64,000 bases of DNA from Pseudogymnoascus destructans (taxonomy: Eukaryota; Ascomycota; Leotiomycetes; Thelebolales; Thelebolaceae), in assembly GCF_001641265.1 (NCBI RefSeq), contig NW_020167526.1:372001-436000 (forward strand), in the 5' to 3' direction. Within the stretch, counting starts at the first letter, position 1. Each line of letters begins with the position of its first letter. This document shows positions 1 through 9,910 of this stretch, piece after piece. The translations under genes were made by a program, and so were the position numbers. Below the pieces are notes generated by a model. The model saw nothing but the letters and a program-made list of their open reading frames with translations, did no database searches and had not been told where the DNA came from.

Positions 1-102
1 CTCACCAGCATCAACCAGGCCCGCTGGAACCTCAATGACTACCTTATCCAGCGGCGGCCTGAACTGCTTCTGGAGCAAGATCTCCGGTCCTACGGCTATT
101 AG
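1..102 (+). CDS. 3' end of an unidentified protein-coding gene
   Basis: Frame 1 is open from the first base and ends at a TAG at 100-102, giving 33 residues that finish ...LRSYGY. Codon use is C-rich at third positions, as in the host genes of this window, so it looks like the last exon of a real gene that starts outside the window. The peptide is rich in charged residues and Leu and shows no motif I recognise. I assign no function. Confidence 0.5.
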   Translation, partial: LTSINQARWNLNDYLIQRRPELLLEQDLRSYGY

Positions 103-1169
103 TATCGTGAATCGCCCGACAACTCCCGCAACGGGTTGAACGCGTAAATAACTCACCTGTCGACTTTTCGAGGATGGCAAGGATTCCCACGCCGTCAATA
201 TCAGACCCCTTCGGACGCGTCCTCCGCTCCGCATGCTCCCATGTCCGACTCCTGCCCTTTGGGTCTGTGTAGGTAGACCTTACTCATCAGCACCGCCCCT
301 CATAAACGTAACATACACCACATACTTTACAAGCTTCGTCCATGCCGCTTCTGCCTCTGGCTAGTGACGGGAGTCAGTGGATCAGTCCGACGCGGGGCAC
401 GATTTTGGGCATGTTTGTTTACCAGAGGTTCGGTCTTGACGACCTTCGTGAGGGAGAGAGACATTGTAGTATGAAAACTCCGAGGTCTATAAGGACGAAG
501 GAGAATGGAATTGTAGATTGCGCGGTGTGATAATTGTCGTGGGAGGTGCATGACGTGGAGAGAGGAAGGTGGGGGGGGTGGACGCGGCTACAATTGAAGG
601 CGCCCCGCTATGTGGGAACCGCATATCGCGATAAGCGCGAGAGAAGTAGACGACCACCCTGCGCTTGCTTCTAGTTGGGTATCTACATTGATAGCTCTTG
701 GTGAGGTGCTATTACGAAGAATAGCCTTTACAGAGGCTATACTATCAATTATGTTCCTGTATATACGGAATGTAGACTTCCCGCTTCCGATAGCCACACC
801 CAATCGATAGCAGCATACAATCATCCATGTACGCATACCACTGGCAAACACCACTTTAGGCGTTTGCCCATGAATTTGCGATCTCTAAAGACAAAGGAAT
901 ACTACCTGGATGGGGCCATGCGGCAAAAATGTGTCCACACCACAATGTGATGCCCCCCTGAGAGATCGATCCCGTCACCTCGTCTCAATTGGTGCATGTA
1001 TTATGAATCCTATCTCTAGAATTAGGCAACGATTTTCTGTCTAACTATGCGTTAAAGAGCAGACTACCAAATAAAATGTAAAATGCAATCGCTCAACTTA
1101 TAATGCCGCTTTTCTGGCACGAACCCAAGCCGATGACCGAGGAGTTCCTACACCATCCACCCATGGCAC
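103..1169. other. intergenic, no supported gene
   Basis: Short overlapping open frames occur on both strands (for example 588-854 on the minus strand), but none has splice support, a recognisable domain or a convincing start. The part from about 870 to 1100 is AT-rich and probably the 3' flank of the methyltransferase that ends at 1170. I see nothing else here. Confidence 0.5.
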
Positions 1170-3113
1170 TTAATTCGCGACCACTGCCCCAACGTTATTG
1201 GCAACCTGAGCGTCAACGACCTCAATGGTTTTATCTACATTGCCAGGCGAAACTTCAGCTCGGCCTTTCTCGTCGTTGCACGCAGCTTCAGATCCGGCCT
1301 CAACGGCGACCGTCTCCGCATCGACTACACCGTCATAGTCCTCACCCTCCCAGACAGCTTCGACAATGCTCATACGGCACCCGGCTGGTCGCGTCACGCC
1401 TAGGAACCGGTAATTGGGGTTCGCTGTGTGGAAGAGCGTCTCGAACTCCTCCTTCGAGCGCTCTTGGGCGTTGATCAAAGTGAGCATGACTAAGTCCATG
1501 GTTCTGTACTATGTTAGTACTGTTTATCCTTGTTTGCTATTTGAGATTCAAGGTAGTAGAGGGGTTGTAAATTCGACGGAGGAGTCACATAGCCTACTTA
1601 CCGGATGATTTTTTCGTCCCACGGGTTTTCAGTGTTTGGCTCGGGAAGGCAGTGGTCGTTAATTACAATGCGAGCTCCCTTCTTAAGGCCAGGAACGAGA
1701 GACTGTAAAATCTTGATTGCGTACTTGTTGGATGTGTTGTGGATAATCCAGCGATAGAAGTATACTGCGAGAGGTTAGAAACTTGCCTACTAGCGCCTAC
1801 AACTTGCCTGGATGGGTCAAGACGTACCATCCGCTCCCTTTACGGGCTGAGGAGTGAAGTAGTCATACTCCTTGAAGGTAATTCTCTCGGCAAGGTCGCC
1901 TTCAAATTTTGGTGCTGTTGCGAGCGCCTTTGGGAGATCCTCAACGATGAACTTGATCTTGTCAAATTTCTTGGCGATGACTGCAGAGACAAACCCGTGG
2001 CTACCTCCGACATCGACAACGGTTCCAGCATTCTCGTTGATGGAGTTCCAGTCGTAGTTATCGACGAAGAACTCGACCTCATAGCCAGCCCCAGACGCCA
2101 AGGAGCCCATGGCGCGATGAAACTGCCTTCCGCGGGCTGGGTCTTTGCCCAAGGCGGTGAACATGGATTCCTTGTTAACGAGATCAAATGCGACCTGGAA
2201 GCCAGTCTGAGTATCCTCCTGCGAACCCGGGAAGCGGGTCAAAGCTTCAAGGGTCCCAACGGCGGACTTGAAACGTTAGCAAGTGAGAGTTGATATGCAA
2301 ATTTGGTACTCACAGGCCACAAGTCTTGGACGCAATATCCAACCCAGTCTTGCAGAAGATCATCCTGAGCAAGGGTTTTGCTAGCCGCGGTGTGTGCCAC
2401 AACTCCGGGGCTGACCTCTTTGAAAATGCGGTTTGTCATGGCGTGGCGGAGGAGTCTGCGGGTGTTCATTTCGTCGATGTTAGCAACCTTAGCGAGCTCT
2501 GCGAAAGTTGCCGTTGACCCGACTGGGAAAGCATTTGCTGCGCGCAATGTCAGAATTTGTATTCCTAAAATGTGTGATATTGCCACCTACCGAGCTTGAA
2601 CTGGCTCACAGCCCTTAATGACAGGGTATTATTATGCTATCGCGTATTATTAGAGACGCTTCATTTTGGAGAACCCAAAGGCTACAGAAGACTCACATCC
2701 CAGGCCATCCATCTCAATGACTCTTTGGGCCCAACCATCAAGTCCTTCAGATCCGCAGCGGCTTTGATGACCACTATTCTCGCTTTCTGGATCTCGTCGG
2801 GAAGAGCGGGATAATTGGAGGGCCCATCAGCCTCAAAGGTAGGAGCGGGAATGGAGTTTTCGCGAAAGTATGCATCGACTTTCTCGGTCTCACGGGCAAT
2901 GGTCTGAGAAAGCTTGACTAGAAGGGAAGTGTTGTCCACAGGCAGGCCGCCCTCCACGTGACCATTGGTGATGTTAACCTTGACATTGCCATTCGTGCCT
3001 TCGTGGGAGTCAACATGACAATTAACCTTTACACTATCGTCAGTGACAACTGTATCGAGACGTCGAATGACATCGTCGACCGCAGAGACGGTGATGTTCT
3101 CTGTGGCGCTCAT
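1170..3113 (-). CDS. SAM-dependent O-methyltransferase (COMT-like, Methyltransf_2 type)
   Basis: Transfers a methyl group from S-adenosylmethionine to a hydroxyl of a small molecule, usually a phenolic or polyketide metabolite; the substrate cannot be told from sequence. I read six exons: 3113-2697, 2636-2591, 2537-2314, 2266-1828, 1764-1602 and 1503-1170, all with GT-AG introns of 47-98 bp and continuous frame, giving 540 residues. The order is typical of fungal members: a helical N-terminal part with the RWMAWD motif, a winged-helix segment (RRLLRHAMTNRIF), the SAM-binding VVDVGGSHGF, and FYRWIIHN, where the family's catalytic His lies. The first 90 residues are low-complexity. The protein runs about 60 residues past the usual CRMSIVEAVW ending with an acidic Ala/Val/Glu-rich tail. 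No metabolite backbone gene is nearby, so I see no cluster context. Confidence 0.88.
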
Positions 3114-3936
3114 TGTGGAGACGTCGTCCCAGGAGATTGGTAACGAGAGGGCCGTACACGGCCCAGGACAGCGTAGGCAAGGAGCTTGGAGTTTAGATTT
3201 ATAGTGCGGATATTCCCTGGATCTGGAGTGGAGTAGCGAACTCTAAAGTTAGATAACTCGAAGCACCTGTCTGATGGCGAGTATTAGGGTTAATAGAGGG
3301 AACAAGTGGAAAGTGTGGAAGATTGTAAGCGTGAGGAAGTGGATGCTACGCAGGGTCCGGCGGAAGGTTGGGGAAGCAAAGGAAGGGTGGGGGGCCGAAG
3401 TTGACAAGCAGAGAACGGCTGTAAAGGAGATTAGACGTGCAGTTTCGGAGTTGGTCTGGGTTGTTCAGAGCAGATTGACTGGCGTTGTCCGCGTGCATCT
3501 ATCGGCACGTCGGCTATAATATAATTATAATATTACAATAAAGATCGCAACAAGACAAGCAACCTCACCAGGGCTACACCACCACGTAGCTGGAGTCAAC
3601 AGATCGACAGGGACAAAGAAGGCATTCCTCTTTTTGCGGCCAGAGATTCGCATTTGGAATATATCCCATCTGAGGCTATACGCTTTGACATCTCGATATT
3701 GCCGCATTTTGACGTCTTTCTAGTCCATTCCTGTGCCTTTCCATACGAATAACGCAACACAGAGTCTTACCGAGAAACATTCCCGCATTGCTTTGACAAA
3801 TCGATGTTTGCTTCCTAACCTCGTCGGCGCAAAAATGGCTAACATGAAGGTCATTATACCTCTCAGCTGTCCTCGGGCGCCTGCCTTATCGTTATCCAAA
3901 ATATGCATTTACCCACCCCACAGACCGGCCTAACAA
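3114..3936. other. methyltransferase 5' flank, no other gene seen
   Basis: This is the upstream region of the minus-strand methyltransferase and the approach to the transposon nest. A purine-rich open frame at 3274-3519 lacks homology signs and splice context. AT-rich sequence begins at about 3520. No supported feature. Confidence 0.45.
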
Positions 3937-4003
3937 TATGTTCCGGCCCAACCGCCGTGAACTAGCTGGCCCAACCGTGAACTAGCTGGCCCAACCTGTT
4001 ACG

Positions 4004-4254
4004 GTGTTGAGTAAACAAATGGCTATACGCGCGCACGGGTGTGGATTCACATTTTTAGTGTTGCGGTATAGTCCAGACTTGCGGACCTCACAGTGGAGCC
4101 GAACAGTGGCCATTGCGTGTTTTTCTGTTCGCTTAAACATTATTATGCCCACTGTTCGGCTCCACTGTGAGGTCCGCAAGTCTGGACTATACCGCAACGC
4201 TAAAAATGTGAATCCACACCCGTGCGCGCGTATAGCCATTTATTTACTCAACAC
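4004..4254. repeat. foldback (MITE-like) element with 106 bp arms
   Basis: The left arm (4004-4109) and right arm (4149-4254) are inverted copies of one another with only about three mismatches, separated by a 39 bp loop at 4110-4148. Both ends read GTGTTGAGTAAA. The arms create matching open frames on both strands, which are a by-product of the palindrome and not genes. A single arm of the same element recurs at 7468-7559 and loop sequence recurs at 4342-4368 plus 7387-7418, so a second copy was present here. Confidence 0.8.
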
Positions 4255-4478
4255 TCACCCCTGAACCCTCCCGGAACATAAATGACCCGCGGACCATGAG
4301 GGTTTCTGGTCACCCACAACAGAACAGAACAGGAAGCGGCTCTCTCTAGCCGAACAGTGGGCATAATACGGAGGTCGAGTTCAAAAGTCGTGTCCGAGCT
4401 AGTAGTGCCAAGCCTTGCATAAAATGGTAATCTTATGAACCCCTCATTTTGTGACTCGTAAACGTGAACGTTAAAATC

Positions 4479-5537
4479 ATGGCGCCAAATACAAGTCTCT
4501 CAACTCGGGCTCTTATCGTGACCTTAAAATCCCCTATCGGAGGGAAGACAACAGCTGAAGTAGTTGAAGACAGGAGTATCTGCTCGACAGATAAACCGGA
4601 TTTACACTCGGGCAATTGAGCGTGGTTTCGACCCAAACCACATGCCATTCTCTCTCCAAGATGAATGGCTAGAAGACGCCCCTCGCTCTGGACGCCCTCG
4701 AAAACAGACAGAGGAAACAGTCAATCAGGCTGTTTCGAAAGTATGCAGAGATAGATATGGCCGTGAGAAAACTTGCGCTGATATTGCAGGGGAACTTAGT
4801 ATCAACGGTTTCGATATTTCTTCAACTACCATATGGCGAATCTTGAAAACAGCAGGATATCGGAAAACAAAACCGACGAGGAAGCCTGGATTGACGAAGA
4901 GAATGAGAGAACAACGGCTAAAGTGGTGCCTTGACCACGAAGATTGGACACTTGAGGATTGGAAAAATGTCATATGATCAGATGAAACTTCTGTTGTTTT
5001 AAACCATAGACGGGGAGGATATCGGATTTGGCGGAAAGTTGAAGAGGCATTTTTACGATCTTGCATTCGAGAACGGTGGAAGGGATACTCTGAGTTCATG
5101 TTTTGGGCATGTTTCTCATATGACAATAAGGGGCCATGCCACTGTTGGATACCAGAAACCAAACGAGAAAGAGAAGAAGCAGAATTAAAAGTTCAAGAGA
5201 TGAATAAGGAATTAGAGCCAATTATGCGTGAGCAATGGGAAATTACAAATGGGATTCAACGGATGGGACTACAGAATTTACCAGGACCAAAACCACAGTG
5301 GAGATGGAATCAAAAAAACGGAAAATTAACTCGAGGGAAAGGAGGCGGGATAGACTGGTATCGCTACCAACAGAAGATTCTCCTTCCAAAGTTATTCCCA
5401 TTCGCAGAAGAGTGCAGAAAAGACCGGCCACAGACTGTCGTGCAAGAAGACAATGCACCGTCACATAGTCACTATATCCAGGAGCGGCTATTCTCAATTC
5501 ACGACATTAATCGACTATTCTGGTGTGCTAACTATCC
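4479..5537 (+). pseudogene. Tc1-like transposase, broken
   Basis: A start at 4479 (MAPNTSLSTRALIV) leads into the DNA-binding region, but the frame shifts by one base near 4567. It then runs KTGVSARQINRIYTRAIE and on through the HTH_Tnp_Tc3-like domain (SGRPRK, GFDISSTTIWRILK). A TGA at 4975-4977 falls exactly where the Trp of the usual WSDE catalytic motif is expected, just before SDET. The DDE part continues (RIWRKVEEAF, FMFWACFSYDNKG, VVQEDNAPSHS) and stops where LTR sequence begins at 5538. A fragment beginning MKRGTKK at about 7228 may be the remaining C-terminus. With a frameshift, a nonsense codon and an insertion the gene cannot be active. Confidence 0.8.
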
Positions 5538-6100
5538 TGTAATGGTGGGTGCACCAGATGTGAGAATCTAGCCACCCAAGGAAGGGATGATTTTACTAAG
5601 ACAACACACTGTCTTAGGAAACAGAGCCAAAGGGTTGTAGCTTAGACTATTCCACAACGCAGCAATCAGGTGTGTGATGTAGTGAAGTGGTTCAGACAAG
5701 TTGCAACAAATGTTGAGTCTGGGAACTCAGGGGTAAGTCAGAGGTTAACACCTCACTGACTTTTCAGAAACAAGGAGTAACAAGATGAATGCTTGGAAGC
5801 TTGGAAAAGACGTGGAAGTATGTGATAGTCGATTTACTGTATTGTCTGCTTGCCCTTTCTTAAGGAAAGGGCAATCCTATTTATGCTAAAGGAGTGTAGT
5901 TCTCTCATTTTCCAAGACTTTCCATGACTAACCAGGCTTGGTAACTGTAGTCGACGTAAGAGAATCCCATAGAACCATCTCTTAGGTTCGTAGCCTATAG
6001 GAAGTAAAAGGAGGTCCAAGGTCAGAGTACCCCTATAGACAAATTATGTCATAGACAAATTATGTCATAACTTAACCAATCTTGTGGGTAACTAAAGAGC

Positions 6101-6362
6101 GATGACATGTAATGAATCATAGAGGTTTGTAGGAGCTTTTAGAGCTATCGTTCATGCTCCTAGGCCTCTAGTTGGTAGAGATATGTCATGTGATAGTATG
6201 AGTGATGTCATATAATGAATCATAGAGGTTCGTAGGAGCTTTTAGAGCTATCGTTCATGCTCCTAGGCCTCTAGTTGGTAGAGATATGTCATGTGGTAGT
6301 ATGAGTGATGTCATGTAATGAATCATAGAGGGTTGTAGAGATATGCTATGTGGTAATATCGG
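6101..6362. repeat. 103 bp tandem repeat, about 2.5 copies
   Basis: Units start at 6101, 6204 and 6307 with GATG(A/T)CATGTAATGAATC or a close variant and contain CTCCTAGGCCTCTAGTTGG. The homologous LTR at 53.5 kb has one unit only, so the expansion happened in this copy. Confidence 0.8.
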
Positions 6363-6367
6363 CCTAG

Positions 6368-6842
6368 TGTAACGCTGACTTCTAAATGATAGAAGACACA
6401 GAGGTTCTCTTGCGTAAAGGTTTACTTATCAGAGGAGGCAGGGGATCAGACACAAAGGCTTCAAGTAACACGTTACTAGTATATAACAAATACTGTATTG
6501 AGTTGAGCACGAAGCTCCTATCTAAGGAAATACTATCTACTTATATAGTGGCGTCGTGCCTAGTGGACTCTTGGGAACTCACTCGAGTCCTCGGAGTCCT
6601 GGACTCTTAGGACTCTTCTCATCATCCTGCGAGTCCGTCACGTGCCTAGTGGACTCCTGGGAACTCACTCGAGTCCTCGGAGTCCTGGACTCTTAGGACT
6701 CTTCTCATCATCCTGCGAGTCCGTCACGTGATACTTTCGGAACTACTATTCCCCGCTGCCCCTCCAGGTACCAGGGCCGGTCTCATGCGACCTCCCTCCT
6801 TCCTGTCCTGTAGTTGGCCAGCCTTCTTGTTCCGTCGTAACA
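6368..6842 (-). mobile_element. solo LTR, family 2, with target duplication
   Basis: A 475 bp unit begins TGTAACGCTGAC and ends CGTCGTAACA and is flanked on both sides by CCTAG (6363-6367 and 6843-6847), a perfect 5 bp target duplication. The CTATATAAG box and the orientation of linked gag relics elsewhere show that it lies in minus orientation. No internal domain is present, so it is a solo LTR left by LTR-LTR recombination. It sits inside LTR family 1 sequence and is therefore the younger insertion. Confidence 0.85.
6555..6726. repeat. 86 bp tandem repeat, two copies, inside the solo LTR
   Basis: Units at 6555-6640 and 6641-6726 differ at about two positions. Each is rich in GGACTC/GAGTCC blocks that form nested short palindromes. 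A different repeat occupies the corresponding place in the family 2 copy at 48.6-49.3 kb, so this LTR segment gains repeats readily. Confidence 0.85.
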
Positions 6843-6846
6843 CCTA

Positions 6847-7216
6847 GTAACTAAGGAGCGATGACATGTAATGAATCATAGATGGTTGTAGCAATCGTTG
6901 AGTAGTATTGCTCTTGTTGTTGGTGTGATAAGCCAAAATATGTATAGTGACTTGTAGGTTTGAGGAGGAGATTTCCAAGTTTGCTCTTGAGTTTGATAGC
7001 AAACTGAGTGCAACGAATGTCAGTATGACACCCAGTAACTAAGGAGCGATGACGTGTAATGAATCATAGATGGTTGTAGCAATCATTGAGTAGTATTTCT
7101 CTTGTTGTTGGTGTGATAAGCCAAAATATGTATAGTGACTTGTAGGTTTGAGGAGGAGATTTCCAAGTTTGCTCTTGAGTGATAGCAAACTGAGTGCAAC
7201 GAATGTCAGTATGACA
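6847..7216. repeat. 188 bp tandem repeat, two copies
   Basis: Units start at 6847 and 7035 with GTAACTAAGGAGCGATGAC and each runs to GAATGTCAGTATGACA, the LTR family 1 terminus. The second copy lacks a few bases. The unit corresponds to the terminal part of the family 1 LTR. Confidence 0.8.
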
Positions 7217-7386
7217 AGAAGAACAACATGAAAAGGGGCACCAAAAAGCTGGCCGCAAGGGATACAGTCATGGGAGAGCTGTTGGGAGGACGTCCCACAA
7301 GCGCAAATCCGGCTGAGAGTGAATAATTGTATTTATGCAACGTGGTGTTTTTTAGCATAGGACATGATTTTTGAACTCGACCTCTG

Positions 7387-7560
7387 TAATGTTTAAGCGA
7401 ACAGAAAACATGCAATGGCTGGGGTTCGAACTGTGAGTGCTGATGGGAGACTTCCCTGCATAGGTCACCACTGTGAGGTCCGCAAGTCTGGACTATACCG
7501 CAACACTAAAAATGTGAATCCACACCCGTGCGCGCGTATAGCCATTTATTTACTCAACAA
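7387..7560. repeat. second foldback copy, right half, split by the Tc1-like element
   Basis: TAATGTTTAAGCGAACAG at 7387 is the inverse of the foldback loop at 4110-4148, and 7468-7559 repeats one 106 bp arm almost in full. Between them lies about 50 bp not present in the first copy. The left piece of the same copy is the GCCGAACAGTGGGCATAA just before the Tc1-like element at 4368. Confidence 0.7.
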
Positions 7561-8546
7561 CGGCTACAGTAACGTGACATCATGGTTACAGGGCTAGCAG
7601 GGCTAGGCTCTAATAATGTGACTCATAAGTCACGAGGCTAGCAGGGCTAGGCTATAGTGTGACCTAGCTAGTAGATAGTTGGGAAACTAGTAGATACAGT
7701 AGTTAGGTTGAGAAAACTAGAACTATCCTAACTATCCAACTATCCCTAACTATCCGAACTATCTATAAGGCGTGACGCTACTATATAAGTAGATAATATT
7801 CCCTTTAGATAGGAGCTTCGTGCTCAACTTAATATAGTAGTATCCTTTATAATACTATAACATGTTACTTAGAAAGCCTTTGTGTTTAATCCCCTGCCTC
7901 CTCTGTTAAGTCAACCTTATATAAGAAACCTCTGTGTATCCTATTAGATAGGAAGTAGTGTTACGTATAGCAGCTACTTAAAGAGCGAGGGTTTCTATAA
8001 TACACAAGTATACAAAGAAGCATGATATCTAACACTTTGATATTAGAGCTATAGTCTATAAAGGTGCCTCGAGAGGATAGAACCTCAACTGATAATAAGA
8101 GGCTCTTTGTACGCATTCTAGAATAGCCTTACCTACACTAATATTAGGTTTTAACACTCTCTGGTATTATACAACGCCTTATACCTACGAAATCACTTGG
8201 AGTTGTATAGCAAGCTCTATGGTCTGATATCATTATTCCTACTTCTACAATGCAAGTAACACTAGGGCTTGTAGCTAGAGAGGCTTCTACAAGCACAACA
8301 GGTTAGAATACCATGTCAATGTAAGGGTTAATGTAGTCCAAAGATGTGCTGTTGTTATTAGGAAGCTAAGGAGTGTAGTATACACTGCCATAATGACGAC
8401 CATGGCTGTGGCAGTTTATTAGGTCTAGCTACTCGTACAGAAATAGTTCTAGTTAAGAGGCCTCGTTGGAAACGAGCACGGGTAGACACAGCAGGAAAGG
8501 TAGCTAACATTACCTCCGTATAGATCAATTGATTACTCCTACTTCT
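7561..8546. mobile_element. degenerate LTR family 2 element (LTR fragment plus decayed interior)
   Basis: 7772-7972 matches the R/U5 part of LTR family 2 in plus orientation (CTATATAAGTAGATA, then CTTCGTGCTCAACTT and CCTTTGTGTTTAATC), ending near GTGTTACG. About 570 bp of AT-rich sequence with no open frame follows, up to the outer inverted repeat. The density of TA-containing stops resembles the C-to-T damaged relics at 47.8 and 55.8 kb, but no protein domain can be read. Confidence 0.5.
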
Positions 8547-8602
8547 GGTTGGGCCGGCTAGTTCATGTACCAGCTCAGTTCATGGTTGGGCCAGAACAAA
8601 TA

Positions 8603-9910
8603 CAATCACTAGGATGCAAAATCCCACTGTATCTCCACACTTATCATTGAAGCACGTCAGACGTGCATACTTCATTCAGGCTTGGTCCCAGCGAAAATGC
8701 GTGAAACCACCACGATAGATTGGCACGGTTCAATTGGGCGGCACGGACCCAGCGGCCCATTCCCTGGTAACTTGCATACAGACCTTGCAGATGGTGGGTA
8801 TCCTTAACGGAAAGCTACCACTCTACGACGCCGAAACGACGACACGCGCTGCGCACCCAGAGTCGTATTGAAATTGACATTCTAGTGGGGTCTAGCAGGG
8901 GTTATTACACCAGCGGTTTTTTACCAAGGAGCACATCTCCCAAAGAGCATATTTTCTCCGACCGACAAGATCCCCACGATCCCCCCCCGCGCCGTGCATG
9001 GCGAGAATCCGTCGGTATCCCATCGCGTAGGTGCAGCAAAAGCTCGTAGCCGTAACTGTTCAGCTGGGAGACTTAGACACGTGACACTGCTTTATGGCAT
9101 TCCGAGTATTGGGTGTCGTCCCAAGGCATGGTCGTTACACAGCTGGGAGAGAATGTTTCACAGACATGCAGCTTGTGGGGTTGGGGGTGGTGGGAGTATA
9201 GGACGCATCTTGCCTGGCTCCTGCCACACAACACGGCACAGATCCAGACCATAGTATGGGTCAATACCATACAATAATGCCACATGAGGGGGCGAACGGC
9301 CCGTCCCCAGAGATGGTGGTCTGGTGGGGCACGCGAGGTTTACTTGCCATTCCAACAGTTTATCTACGAAAGTGGTGAATGGGCAGTGCAAATGGATGAA
9401 AATTCATAGCGAAGGCATTAACTAAGCCACTTGGCCATGTCAGAATTATCATGTGTTTTGATGCCTTGAAAGAATTTGGCTCGAAACAAATTTCTATTCT
9501 TTGAGGGGTATTATGGCTACGTCACTCCCCCGACGAAACCCATTCTCCATGTCTTTGGCTTCCCATGCGGTATTTGCTGGCTCTGGTATGCCGGATTTGA
9601 GGATAGCCGGCGCTTCTCCGGTCGTCACTGTATCACCCGGTATGAGCATCACCCGACATATGCCATGCTCGGTCGGGACGTAAGGGAGCGCTCTCGGTCC
9701 GAGGCCTGTCATCACTACCAACCATGTCTGCCTCAATGGCTACCTGCATTCTCACTGCCCTCGACCTGCCATCGGGAATGCACCATTGCCGTGATCCAAA
9801 CCATTCCGAACGCCGTGCACCCGCACTTTACCCCTATCACTTCATAACCCCCCAATTCCTGTTTCACAATCTCGATCGGAAAAAATTCATACGGCCCGTT
9901 CATAGCCCAG
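8603..9910. other. intergenic, only unsupported open frames
   Basis: Open frames at 8994-9254 (+), 9494-9736 (-), 9476-9847 (+) and 9733-9939 (-) overlap each other. None has a domain, splice support or clear codon bias. The 9494-9736 minus frame (ending RRGSDVAIIPLKE) is the most protein-like but matches nothing I recognise. The last part is the 3' flank of the LaeA-like gene. Confidence 0.4.

Larger units (their letters stand above)
5538..7216 (-). mobile_element. LTR family 1, rearranged copy
   Basis: The left end is TGTAATGGTGGGTGCACC, identical to the boundary at 52950 and 63679, and the right end is CAGTATGACA, matching the 53885 boundary. The intact copy at 52950-53885 is 936 bp. Here the unit is enlarged by a 103 bp tandem duplication (6101, 6204 and a partial third copy at 6307), by an inserted solo LTR of another family at 6368-6842, and by a 188 bp duplication at 6847-7216. 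The bases beside the ends (TATCC and AGAAG) do not match, so this is not a clean solo LTR insertion. Orientation follows the gypsy element at 48.4-53.9 kb. Confidence 0.7.
4369..7386 (+). mobile_element. Tc1-like DNA transposon, interrupted by LTR sequence
   Basis: The terminal inverted repeats start CGGAGGTCGAGTTCAAAA at 4369 and end with the inverse, TTTTGAACTCGACCTCTG, at 7386. Both are flanked by TA (4367-4368 and 7387-7388), the target duplication of the Tc1/mariner superfamily. Removing the LTR block at 5538-7216 leaves roughly 1.3 kb, smaller than usual, so some sequence has been lost. The flanks join to give an uninterrupted copy of the foldback loop, which shows that the element inserted there. 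Confidence 0.75.
3937..8602. repeat. outer terminal inverted repeats enclosing a transposon nest
   Basis: At 3939 the sequence TGTTCCGGCCCAACC is followed by two direct copies of TGAACTAGCTGGCCCAACC. At 8547-8598 the same motifs return inverted, ending GGTTGGGCCAGAACA. Terminal repeats that carry an internal direct repeat of this kind match the pogo/Fot elements elsewhere in the window. TA dinucleotides flank both ends (3937-3938 and 8601-8602), though the right end has about two extra bases. No transposase belonging to this outer pair survives. The interior is filled by other elements. I read it as an old DNA transposon that became an insertion target. Confidence 0.5.

Noticed and set aside
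3274..3519. Lys/Arg/Val-rich 81-residue frame
   Set aside because: A purine-rich stretch open by composition alone, lying in the methyltransferase 5' flank.
3982..4264. Two similar small proteins on opposite strands
   Set aside because: They are mirror translations of the foldback palindrome. The same frame recurs in part at 7415-7597.
7420..7440. tRNA T-loop-like GGGGTTCGAACTG, possible tRNA or SINE
   Set aside because: No complementary acceptor stem, anticodon arm or B-box spacing could be found around it.
9476..9847. Overlapping plus and minus open frames near the LaeA-like 3' end
   Set aside because: No domain, no splice context, and mutual overlap. Reported only as intergenic.
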